Shown: positions 22,201-31,569 of the stretch, piece after piece
Layout of the letters: each line of letters begins with the position of its first letter
Position numbering within the stretch: position 1 is the first letter of the stretch
Source: Perilla frutescens
Taxonomy: Eukaryota; Streptophyta; Magnoliopsida; Lamiales; Lamiaceae
Direction: 5' to 3'
Length of the DNA: 64,000 nucleotides
Assembly: GCA_026008535.1 (NCBI GenBank)
Contig: BRKX01000011.1
Span: 45,368,183 to 45,432,182, forward strand
Notes under the pieces: model-generated
The model's input: the letters and a program-made list of their open reading frames with translations, nothing else
Told to the model about the DNA's origin: nothing
The model's database searches: none
Translations under genes and position numbers: made by a program

Positions 22201-22367
22201 ATCGTAAGGTTCACGTATTGAGAGGTAGAGAAATACCATTAGTCAAGATCCAATGGACTAGACATGGTCCTGATGAAGCTACCTGGGAGCGTGAGGATGA
22301 GATTCTAGCTCGTTACCCTAACTTAGACCTAAGTAAGTTTCATTTCGAGGACGAAATTTCTTTTTAG
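19227..22367 (+). pseudogene. pol: pol of B: protease, RT, RNase H, integrase remnant
   Basis: Pol continues in the same frame as gag to a TAG at 22365. The protease has DSGASHSF and DFDVIL. RT has MCIDYRELN, FSKIDLRSGYHQLKI and an intact FIDD box in VFIDDILVCSK. RNase H has YTDASKKGLGCVLM and a TDHKSLKYFF block. The integrase zinc domain is present (CLTCQQVK), but the catalytic core with its Asp-Asp-Glu triad is missing. At about 21652 the sequence jumps from ITEWNWE to THLPLVEFAYNNSF. The tail has LRPRFIGPFEILERIGD and a chromodomain-like DEATWEREDEILARYP. In-frame stops lie at 20496, 21096, 21303 and 22152. It is defective for integration. Confidence 0.9.
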
Positions 22368-22377
22368 TGGGTAGGGT
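22361..22377 (+). other. Polypurine tract of B
   Basis: AGTGGGTAGGGT directly precedes the 3' LTR and overlaps the end of pol. It is the plus-strand primer. Confidence 0.7.
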
Positions 22378-24665
22378 TGTAACAGCCCGTTTTAATTTCC
22401 AATTACTGTTTAAATAAAGTATATATCCTGAATTATATGAATTATCAAAATTTGTGAATTTTTAATGTTCGAGTTATGGGTATAGTCTAAGTCGCGCCCC
22501 TAGACATATATTTAATTTTATTTAGAAAAGTAAGATTTATTTATTAAATTATATTGAAAATCATGTTTCATGAATTTAGAATAGACGTGTGTACACGTTA
22601 ATATATTTATATATGTAATAAGTTGGAAGTCAAATTTTTTAGATATGGTAATTAAGATTTTTTTTATATATCTCATTTGTTTGGATAAGAGAATGAATTT
22701 AAAATATTTCCTTCTCCATTTCTTCGTTTTAAATATACAAAATAAAACCCTAGCCTCTTGGTATAAAAGCCTAAATTTTTCTAAGACTCCAGATCATTTT
22801 TTTTTTCTTCTTCACGCCGCTTGAGGGACACGATTTTTTCAACAAGATCTGAGGTATTTTTTTTTTAGTCTAAAATGTTTTCTCCCAGATTTATACATTT
22901 AAAAGTATAGAAATTTTACTCCGATCTTTTGATGTTCCTTGAATTTTGATAGTAAACATCTTGATTTCTTTTCAATTCAGTCGAATCTATTCTGGTTTAT
23001 CATTAATGCATCGAATTGGTATTTTTAAAATATTTGTTCACTATCCATGTTCACAGTACATGGATCTGCACACCATTTAAAAAAATGGAAATTTTATCAT
23101 AGACCGAATTGTTATTTTTCTCGATTGAAGAAAATAATATTAAAAATACAAAGGTGATCACGTATGGATTTGTATATATAGGTTGTAATATGAATTATTA
23201 TATTGTATCATTTGTTTTAATAGTTCTCAATCTTGAGAAAAGAATAAAGTTTTTCAATCATTTCATTTCCATTCATTTTAGTTTTGCAATCATTTCATGC
23301 ATTGCTATTAATTATAGTTCTCTGCATTATATATATATAGACACACACACACACATACCAATCACACACGCATCATATAAGTCACACATCATATATGTAG
23401 AACTATACCTATTCATGCTATCAATTAAATATTTTGTATTAAGTAAAAATGCATCCTATTTTCGATTTAGTGATGTATAATCAATTCATATTTCTAAGAA
23501 CATTATATTTATATTAGTCGTTTCGCATTTCGAGAGTTTAATTACAAAATTTGCATGACCGTAAAGAATGTTTCTAACTCCAGTAGTCGAAAATTTATTT
23601 TTATTTGTTAGGGACTTCATATTGATATTTATAGACATCATTTTATATATTTTTTAAACCTCATCTATAATCTGGAAATTGATTTGTTACTAATCTGAAT
23701 TCATGTTTCTAATTCATAGACTTTTCTTTTAATAAGAAAACAGGCGTATATTGTTTCATTTTAATTTCAATTCAAAACATATACATATATATATATATAT
23801 GCATTTTTAGTGTTAATCATGAATTTATAGGATTTATTTATTTTTCTACTCTAGGTGCGGCGCGACTAAGACATTAAGTTATTGATAGTGTTTAACTCAA
23901 AGCTCTTTGGATCAATTAAGGTGTGAGATTTCATTTATTTTATGCCGTTGATCTATATTTTTGCCCATTTTAATATCACGTGTTTGCCGTATATCATGTT
24001 ACTATCAATGAGCCCTTGGACTATTTGTTCATTCATTTGGCTCTCAGTATTTGTGCACAAATGTCAATGTCGCTATGCGATTCAATTAGTACTAATGTAC
24101 TATCATGTTTCGGTACTAAGGTACTATCAGTTTATCAGTATCAATTATATGTGTGCTGCTGTTTTATTAACTTGGGCAAATCTCTGCATAATTTCCCACA
24201 CTGAGTATATTTTATATATGCTCACCCCTCATTAACATTTTCAGGTAACTAAATATGGTGGCGTGTGGGAGATCGAATGACAAGTCAAGTCAATTTCCAT
24301 TTCTTTTGCTTGCATTAGTCAAATTTTATTTAAGACAATTATTAATAATTCAGTGTTTCATGGATCATGTTGGTTCTTAGACATCTACTCATGCTAGTGT
24401 CTTTTATCTTGTTTTATTTTTAGAACTTATGATAAACTTTTCAAATAAAAATATTTCAGTTTCATCTCTATTCTAATGTATTGAATAAATTTTTATTTTG
24501 TTAACTTCATGTATTTATTTTTAGCTCAATGTTTTAAATAATTAAATTAGATTATTATTTAAGTTTTTTTTAAAAAAAATGACTCACATTTCCGCATCAA
24601 TTAAAATCAATCATTTAAAATAAATAAAAATCTGTTTAACACTTTAAGAAATTTAGGGTGTTACA
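22378..24665 (+). repeat. 3' LTR of B (2288 bp)
   Basis: It is near-identical to 15659-17952, differing by scattered substitutions, shorter A/T runs and a shorter AT repeat near 23781. A TATA box lies at 22762-22768. It ends GGGTGTTACA and is followed by A LTR sequence at 24666. Confidence 0.95.
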
Positions 24666-26865
24666 GAAGCAGTGCAGTCTTCGGTCATCTGCTTCATCAA
24701 AATCCTATACCAAATTAAATCCATTGTAGTAAGCTTCTACTATTCACCTTTAATATTCACTTTTGTGGTGGTTCAATCATCTGATTTTTCATGGAAATTA
24801 AGCAATTAAAATTTGTAAAAATAAAAATAAAAATTAAAAGTAAAAAAAAAAAAGAATGTGTTGAAAAGATTAAGTTGGTATTGATTTTTATCTTAAATAT
24901 TGGTCTTGAGTATGTTTTAAAATAGTATAAATATTGCATGTGAATTTTTAAGATTTAAAATTGAAATCTGTATAGGTGATTCATGATTTTGGCTTTTAAA
25001 AAAAAATTTGAATCGAACGATTAGTCTTCCATGGGAATTGAGGAAATTTGTAGTTTATATCTTTTAATGCTTTGTTAAAGTTGTGTGGAATTGGGATTAA
25101 GAAAAATAATAATAATAAACAAATCATGAGGTATTTGAACTGAGTTTTCAAAGAAAGCTAAAATATAATGGTTTTTATAAAATTTGTTAGTTGAATTGAT
25201 GGGTTATTAATGAACATGGTGCTTTTAGTTAAGATAAAAAAAAACGTAGAAAGGTGTGGGAAGCCTTTAGGCAACTTGATTTAATCTTGGACTTGATTCT
25301 AATTTTGAAAAACTCATTGTCTGCTCCTACTATATATTGTAATCATGATCTACTCACTCGTATTTTGGTTGTCCCATTTAAAGTCCAATAACTTTTCAAA
25401 TGTGATGCAAAAGCTCATTTTATTCTTAATCGAATGCACTGTTAGTTCACAATGAACATAATTCCCAATTCTTGTATATTTAACTTCGTTTCAGTTCTGC
25501 TTGATCCTAAACATTAGGAAAACTTTATTAAAATATTAATAGCTTTTAGTTATCTGTTATTAGCTGGGCATGTTCTCTAAGTTAGAATTTCGGTAAATTG
25601 TTGGTCAAAGAACAGCAAGATGCACTTAAAAGATTATGTAGTACAATTCAAGGTTCAGTAATCTCAGATATCGATAAGGTGGGGGTTTAATTGCAATTAA
25701 ATCATTTGCACGACGACCCTTTATTAATTTTCAGAAATTGGGAAAAGACTTTAGACAATTTATGAATTACATTATGGCCCTTAATATTTTAATATAAATT
25801 ACTCAAGTCCATAGTTTCTTATTTTCTAGATTTATTAAAAAAAATTAGAATTGGCCTAAGTTATTTAATGAAGATTATTTATTTTGATATTAGGTGCGAC
25901 GCAAATAGGACCTTCGTCCACTTTGTGACTCCCTGCTCAATTATACGTATTCATTATCATCAGGTGGGTTATATTTTTCTCAAATCATGTTCAGCTAATA
26001 AGCTCAACTGTTTATCAACTGTGAAGCATGAATATTTGTATCAAAATGTTTTATCTCACTGTTCGCGTTCACCAGTATCCTACGAAAACATTGAGTGCTT
26101 AACTGGACTCAAGTTTGGATCCTTTAAGCTTTGGGACCATATACACTATCCTTTATTAGACAGCTGGGCTAGAGGACGTGTATATAAGTTAAGACACTGT
26201 AGGAAGGGACAGTTGAGACTGAGCGTGTAAGGTTAAAAGAAGCTTTGTATACATGGAATGCTTTTTAGTTTTGAAACATTTCCATTGTTATACTTATGTG
26301 GATACAATATTCATATTTATAAAATGATTATGAACTGTTTATCTAATTTGCCCTCTGGGTACACTAGTACTCAGCCCAAATCTTTTCTAAATATTTTCAG
26401 GTTGAGAGGAAGGCTAAAAGGTGATGGAGCTGGGGCAAGGGCTGTGTTTTTGTTGATATATGCTTGCTCTTTTTGCGTTGTTTAGAGATCTTAGATACTC
26501 TAAACAAAGAAGTACTTGGAAATATTTTGTTTAAGTTTAATAAAGATGCTCTACGCTTGTTCCGTTTACTCTGATATAGTTTATTTTCAGTTGTTTGAAT
26601 CATAATATGATTTGTGTTTGATATTGAGATCTGTCTTTACAATTAATTGGCGGGATAAGTTCCCTTTGATGATTGATCATTGATTCAAGTTCCTTCTAAG
26701 ACACCTTAGAGCGTGGTTAAATTCCAATTATAGAGGTTATGCTGCCCAAGTGTTTGGGGGCACTAACCCTATTTCTTTGATTATTTTTATGCCACAACTC
26801 ATTTTCTTTTTCCCCAGTAGCGCATCGGTCCTTTGTCACTATTTTTCCGGGATCGGGGCTTTACA
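24666..26865 (+). repeat. 5' LTR of A, second piece
   Basis: Assigned to A because it does not begin with TG, follows B directly, ends GGGGCTTTACA just before a primer site, and leads into A coding sequence. It holds the LTR stem-loop (26357-26372), TTTTCAGGTTGAG at 26394, and GGTGCGACGC near 25894, matching GGTGCGGCGC in B. The 120-codon ORF at 25868-26230 has no domain and is not called. The A 3' LTR is cut before this part, so there is no second copy to compare. Confidence 0.75.
26357..26372 (+). other. LTR stem-loop of A
   Basis: GGGTAC-ACTA-GTACTC forms a 6-pair stem (with a G-U) and a 4-base loop. The counterparts in C and D are GAGTAC-ATTA-GTGCTC. It is followed by TTTTCAGG. Confidence 0.55.
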
Positions 26866-26868
26866 GAT

Positions 26869-26881
26869 TGGTATCAGAGCC
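26869..26881 (+). other. Primer-binding site of A
   Basis: TGGTATCAGAGCC lies three bases after the LTR end and is of the initiator-Met tRNA type. Confidence 0.9.
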
Positions 26882-27061
26882 AGGTTTACAACTCTTTAGA
26901 CCTGTAGTATTATCCTTGGAGCCTAGAATTAAGTCTAGTCTCTTAAATTATTTATTCAGCAGCCCTCAACACGTCATTTAGGCCGCTCTCAACAAAAAGG
27001 TATGCAAGTTTTATAAAATTAAGGCATATGAGATCGCAGTTGCATATGTGATATATTTTTC
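26882..27061 (+). other. Leader of A before the hairpin array
   Basis: Non-coding. A TTTAGACCTGTAG block just after the primer site is shared in outline with F and C. Nothing else is seen. Confidence 0.5.
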
Positions 27062-27525
27062 ATGTTTCATGATTATATGTCATGATTCATTTATCAAAAC
27101 TATAACCAGGTTTTACAATAAGAAAATGTGATTCGTTTTATTTAGGTTTCATGACCAAAGATCATGATTCAAAAGCTATTTTCAGGTTTCATGATGAGAG
27201 ATCATGATTCTATTTTCAGATTTCATGATAAGAGGTTATGATTCAGATATATTCAGATTTCACGATCATATATCGTGATTCATTTATTTAAAAATATTTT
27301 TCTTTCAGGTTTCACGATTTGTGTTCGTGATTCGTTTATTGAGAATCTTTTACAGGTTTCATGATTATTTGTCGTGATTCATCTATTTTGAAAAATTTTC
27401 AGGTTTTGTGATAAGATATCATAAATCATTTATTTATAATATCTGAGGTTTCATGATTAAATTTTGTGATTTATTTGGATAAAATTTATTTATAGGTTTC
27501 ACGACAAGAATTCGTGATTCATCTA
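27062..27525 (+). repeat. Array of about eleven inverted-repeat units in A leader
   Basis: Each unit is (C)AGGTTTCAYGA, a spacer of about 7 bases, then TCRTGATTC, repeated every 34-52 bases. First-arm starts are 27067, about 27113 (degenerate), 27149, 27189, 27223, 27260, 27312, 27359, 27406, 27451 and 27499. When the first arm is TCATGA the second is usually TCATGA. When it is TCACGA (27260, 27312, 27499) the second is TCGTGA, so complementarity is kept. The linkers between units are A/T-rich and not conserved. There is no ORF. The array lies between the primer site and pre-gag, where packaging and translation signals of retroelements usually lie. Confidence 0.85.
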
Positions 27526-27747
27526 AAATTATTCATAGATATTAAGATGTCTAGATTTTGATTTTGACCTAAAGATAATAGTAATTAGAAGAGATTGGAA
27601 TTACTTTGAGTGATGAGAATAAGTTGTGAATAATTTATAGACTGAACATAGTAAATAGTCTAGACTACAGTAGCTTGAACCTAGCATTGACCATTAAGTT
27701 ATCTTGTTGCTCTTGAAAACTTAGACTAATTTAGTGGATTTCTTCAG
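27526..27747 (+). other. Leader of A between array and pre-gag ORF
   Basis: A+T-rich and non-coding. No conserved feature seen. Confidence 0.5.
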
Positions 27748-28347
27748 ATGGCTAGAGTGATCGAGACCGCATGAAAGTGCACTTGGACTTTCTATACTTT
27801 TGAGGAGCATATTAAGAGATTTCGTACATATGCTAGAGACCCATCTGATACCGTCCCCGAGTACATTGGGCGTTTTATGTCGCTTTGGCGACGTGCTAGT
27901 GAAGCCGAGGGAGGAGTGTTAGACTTTGAGGCCTCTTTCAGGTTGGCTCATGGTTTACCACCTTGTTGGAGGCGGAGAGCGCTACAGGTGTTGGATGATA
28001 TGGTCAATCATGATCCTGATACCATGGCTGAGATTGGAGACTTTCCTAGATATGCGAGTATGATTATTAGGATCTGAGCACTTCATAGAGGATATCCTCC
28101 AGTAGAGGTAGCAACTCCCACTCATAGCCCTAGTTCACCAGTTCCTACCATGCAACAGGATGTGGAGTTAGATGTTGGTACACATGACGCAGAGGCAGAA
28201 CCATCAGACATGCAGAGGTCAGCACTATTCAGTGCTTATGATGATCAGGGTGGGAGGTGTGGCATGATGGAGGAGGATACAGCCGATGCGGATACCGATG
28301 AGGAGGAGCCTGATGAGGATAAGGCAGTAGATCTGACTGGTTATTAG
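27748..28347 (+). pseudogene. Pre-gag ORF of A (200 codons, two stops)
   Basis: One frame runs from ATG 27748 to TAG 28345-28347, broken only by TGA at 27772 and 28075. I recognise no named domain. Features in order: an aromatic EEHIKRF segment, EYIGRFMSLWRRASEAEGG, FRLAHGLPPCWRRR, VLDDMVNHDPDTMAEIG, a W-type position now a stop in RI*ALHRG, then a very acidic tail (TDEEEPDEDKAVD). C has TITRDPETHAVIG and MALWALKYG at matching places plus an acidic tail. F has LLALWHKKIYG. This supports a shared, uncharacterised pre-gag protein. The function is unknown. Confidence 0.65.
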
Positions 28348-28757
28348 TATGTTGTTTGATGATGATAACATGTAGCTAGGATGGCTAGATAGTTCTTTTT
28401 ATCTGTATCATGGGTCTGGTAGTCTTTTTGCTCAGACCGACCCGATATCTTTTTGTTGGTACAGTAGTTGTATTGTATAGGTTGGTACATATATGTATTG
28501 TATATATGATGTATGATGTATGTACATAAGCAATGATCATTGTATATATAAAAGTCCTCTTTTGGAGGCATTTTTCCTTTAATGTTTATGTATGGCTATT
28601 ACTGTTTATGGCCTTAATGTATGTGTGTATAAAAGCCATTTTTATGAGGCAACTAATGTTTATTTTATTTTAATCTAGTTTATTTCTTATTATTTCAATT
28701 CTAAGAAAATAAAATAAAATAATACTTATTAATTTATGGTTTCGATTTATATCTAGG
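28348..28757 (+). other. Spacer between pre-gag and gag of A
   Basis: It holds the conserved stem-loop (28551-28577) and a second, weaker AAAAGCC...GAGGCAAC copy near 28631-28652. The surroundings are TGTA-rich. A TATATATAAAAG string overlaps the stem-loop start, but C and D lack it, so the stem-loop rather than a TATA box seems to be the conserved feature. Confidence 0.5.
28551..28577 (+). other. Conserved spacer stem-loop of A
   Basis: AAAGTCCTC-TTTTG-GAGGCA followed by TTTTTCC. The CCTC/GAGG stem, flanks and spacing match D (14503-14529, minus) and C (57572-57597), although A belongs to another LTR family. Confidence 0.65.
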
Positions 28758-29837
28758 ATGCTGCCACGTAGGAGATTGCCAATCCCAAAAATACGAGAAG
28801 AGATACTAGAGGTAGAAATACCTATTCATCTATCACGAATAGAAAATAACTTTCGAAAACATAATCCACCTATGTTTAATGGAATGGGTGATCCAATGGA
28901 TGCTGAGAAGTGGATTCGTGCTTTGGAACGAATCTTTAATTTCATGGCTTGCACAGATGAAGAAAAGTTATCTTGTGCTCAATTTCAGCTAACAGATAAT
29001 GCAGACTACTGGTGGGAGTCTGTACGTAGAACAATGACAGAAGAACAATGGCAACAATTTTCTTGGGATGACTTTAAGGCTGAGATATATTAAAAGTATA
29101 TTCCAGACTGCTTCAGAGAGAAGAAGGAATCAGAATTTTGGAATCTTCGCCAAGGAAAGTCCACTGTCATAGAGTATGATAGAAATTTCAACCAACTGTC
29201 TAGGTATGCACCACATCTCGTGGACACTGATAGGAAGAAGGCAAACAAGTTTCGAAAGGGCTTGAGACCAGAAATTGGGATGACTCTAGCAGGTCAAGAT
29301 GAGATGACTTATACACAGACTTTGAGTAGAGCTCTGAACATAGAATCCATAATGCCAGTGGAACGAGTATCACAACAGCTACTACAACAAACTCAAGACC
29401 CAAAAGGAAAAAGAAAATGGGAGGATAACAGTAGAGGAAATTTTCAAGGAAAGAGACAACTATGGCAAGGAAATAATCGGAATAACCAGTTTAATCAGCA
29501 AAGAAACAACGGGCCTTGTCCAAGATCCCATAAGTATCACCCGAGCAGATGTATAGCGGGAAATGATGGATGCTTTATCTGTGGAAAGCCAGAACATATG
29601 GCTAAGGATTGTCGTAATAATGTTAGAAATAATGGACCTCCCCAGCGACCAAATCAGAGAAATAACCCTAGGCCGAATCAAGGAAAAAATTTTAGGCCAC
29701 AACAAGGAGGAAATCCCAGGTCTAATCAAAGTGGCAACCCTAAGCCAAACCAGGGAAGAAATTCTACACCAAACCAAGGACAGCGTGGTCAACAACAAGC
29801 TAGAGTTTATGCACTGAACCAGCAGCAAGCTGCACAA
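28758..29837 (+). pseudogene. gag: gag of A, one in-frame stop
   Basis: ATG 28758 (MLPRRRLPIP) matches the basic start of D gag. The core has NPPMFNGMGDPMDAEKW, AQFQLTDNADYWW and QLSRYAPHLVDTDRKK. The knuckle is CFICGKPEHMAKDC near 29572. An unusual linker follows, with repeated Asn-Pro-Arg/Lys-Pro-Asn-Gln units (about 29640-29780), a degenerate Pro-Asn-Gln-rich repeat. There is one stop, TAA at 29091, in an otherwise single frame that continues into the protease. Confidence 0.88.
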
Positions 29838-30360
29838 AACTCGGAGAACCTAGCAGGTATGATTAACTTGCTTGATATACCTGTACTAACATTGTTCGAT
29901 ATAGGACAATGTGAATGATTGAATTTAAGGCAAGATGAAGCTGTTAATGCCTTAGAAGTTAATATTCCCTCAGGAAAAACTTTGATAGCAGAGAACATGT
30001 GCTTGAACATAGAGCTTGATATAAGTGACAAGAAATTCAAAACAGACTTGCATGTTATCAAGATGAAGGATTTTGACCTAATTCTGGGAATGGATTGGTT
30101 AACCACGGTATATGCAACAATATGTTGTCATGAGAGAGAAGTTATTTTTAAGAAACCAGGAGAAAAAGAAGTTAAATTTTTCGGAGCAAGGATAGGTACA
30201 AAGGTACCAATCATTTCAGCACTCAAAACTGCAAAGCTGTTGAAAAAAAGAACTTGTCAGGTTTTCATAGTAAACCTAACAGGAAAGGAAAAAGGACAAC
30301 ATAATAATAGATCAAGTTCCTATTGTTCTGGAATTTAAGGATGTATTTCGACAACATCTA
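29838..30360 (+). pseudogene. pol: Protease of A, active site lost; cut by E
   Basis: The start of the fold (LDIPVLTLFD) is followed by Ile-Gly instead of the catalytic Thr/Ser-Gly. A short deletion and a TGA (29916-29918) then remove the ASHSF block. The later part survives: DFDLILGMDWL, EKEVKFFGARIGTKVP. A frameshift near 30300 leads into VPIVLEFKDVF, where E interrupts at 30361. The domain is non-functional. Confidence 0.85.
30356..30360. repeat. Target site duplication of E, left copy (ATCTA)
   Basis: Repeated at 38596-38600. E inserted in A pol between the protease and RT motifs. Confidence 0.95.
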
Positions 30361-31081
30361 TGATGTAACCCGGACAATTTGTACAGGATACGAGGACGCG
30401 CAGAAGACTTATAGAATCGAACATGCCAACTAAGGAAGGATTCAACCCTACTCTAAGACTCAAATAACTCGAAATAATCTGAAACAATATTAAAGACGAA
30501 CTAGACCTAATTACGGCACTTAAACTATGACACAGAAAGGACACACAAATCCAAAGGTAAGGGGGCTGTTTTGGACGATTATTATGGCTGGAAAAATGTT
30601 ATTATGGGCTGGAAATATGGTAAAGAAAGGCTAGAGTAGATAGGGTATGTTAAGGCTATGAAGTACTTACGGTATTGATGACGAACACGACGAATTAGGC
30701 GCGAATAGAACCGAACCCTTATTGATCGACACACGATCAGGTCTTGATGGCTTGGGAGTGTCACGGACGTTGACGGAAGGTGTAGGAAGTCGAAGATGGT
30801 GGCTGGACGATGGAGGTGTTGTGATTTGCAACCCGATTAATCCCCGGCGTATCTTGTACGACGAAAACTAATCTCAAAGTTACTCCTCGGTAGCGAGTTC
30901 ACCCTAATTCCTCATGTGAATTAGAACGCTCCCTTGATGTAAGACTCAAAGTTTTCTAGGCTTCAAGAATGAGTATTTTTGATAGAAAACAATCAAAAGC
31001 TTTGAACGGTTGAGACACAAATTGAATGCAAAAGTAATTTTAATCAATAATGTCTAAAATATCAAAGTAACATGGTTTCCC

Positions 31082-31089
31082 TATTTATA
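31082..31089 (-). promoter_or_regulatory. TATA box of E 3' LTR
   Basis: TATAAATA within CCCTATAAATAGGG on the minus strand. The same box in the 5' LTR is at 38055-38062. Confidence 0.65.
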
Positions 31090-31533
31090 GGGCATGAGGT
31101 GCACGAAAATTAAGTGTAAAAAGCCCTAAAAACCTGATCCAAAAAGAATCTCTAACTATACTATAAAAATACCTAAACTAGAATTCTATTCAAGGTTGGA
31201 AATTGCCTTAAATACAATTCTAGTCAAACCTATACTAAAAGGAACGAAAATTACACTTAAAAATTAATTAAAAACTGATCTAAACTATATTCTAAATTAA
31301 TTAAATAAATACTATAGTCTAGATAAAAATCAACCCTTAATTAAATTAAATCAAGGGCGAAAACAGCTCCATGCGCAAGTGCACTTCTTCTTGCTCTCTT
31401 CTTCAACTCTTCAAGTTATATTCTCCATGGTATGATCTTGATCTTCATTAGTTAATAAATTAACTAAAGTATGGCTGCACTTTGCATCTTCTAATTCCTC
31501 GAACTTCTTGCGAATCAACACTTGGAAATAACC

Positions 31534-31569
31534 TTGTAATTTCTTTGCTCGAAGTCGCGTCATTGGACC
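31534..31569 (-). other. CR-like motif of E encoded inside the 3' LTR
   Basis: Minus-strand translation gives GPMTRLRAKKLQ, a tail motif expected after the integrase of CRM-type elements. It is one frame away from the integrase ORF that ends at 31560. The shift can be traced to the six-G run of the polypurine tract. Confidence 0.6.

Larger units (their letters stand above)
15659..24665 (+). mobile_element. Element B: full-length Ty3/gypsy inside A LTR
   Basis: Two near-identical LTRs (15659-17952 and 22378-24665) flank a primer site, gag-pol in one frame and a polypurine tract. By eye the LTRs differ at a few dozen positions, so the insertion is recent. The flanks ACGGT (left) and GAAGC (right) are not a target duplication. 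The integrase core is deleted. The tail places it in the Tekay/Del-like group. It has no pre-gag ORF, unlike A, C, D and F. Confidence 0.92.

Noticed and set aside
25868..26230. 120-codon ORF in A LTR
   Set aside because: It has no recognisable domain, lies inside LTR U5 sequence aligned by landmarks with B and C, and has no coding context.
27062..27525. CRISPR-like array
   Set aside because: Units are imperfect, spacing varies from 34 to 52 bases, the linkers are short A/T strings, and the site is a plant retrotransposon leader. An RNA or DNA hairpin array fits better.
28541..28556. TATA box before gag of A
   Set aside because: TATATATAAAAG looks like a TATA box, but C and D lack it at the matching place while keeping the adjoining stem-loop. 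Kept only as a remark.
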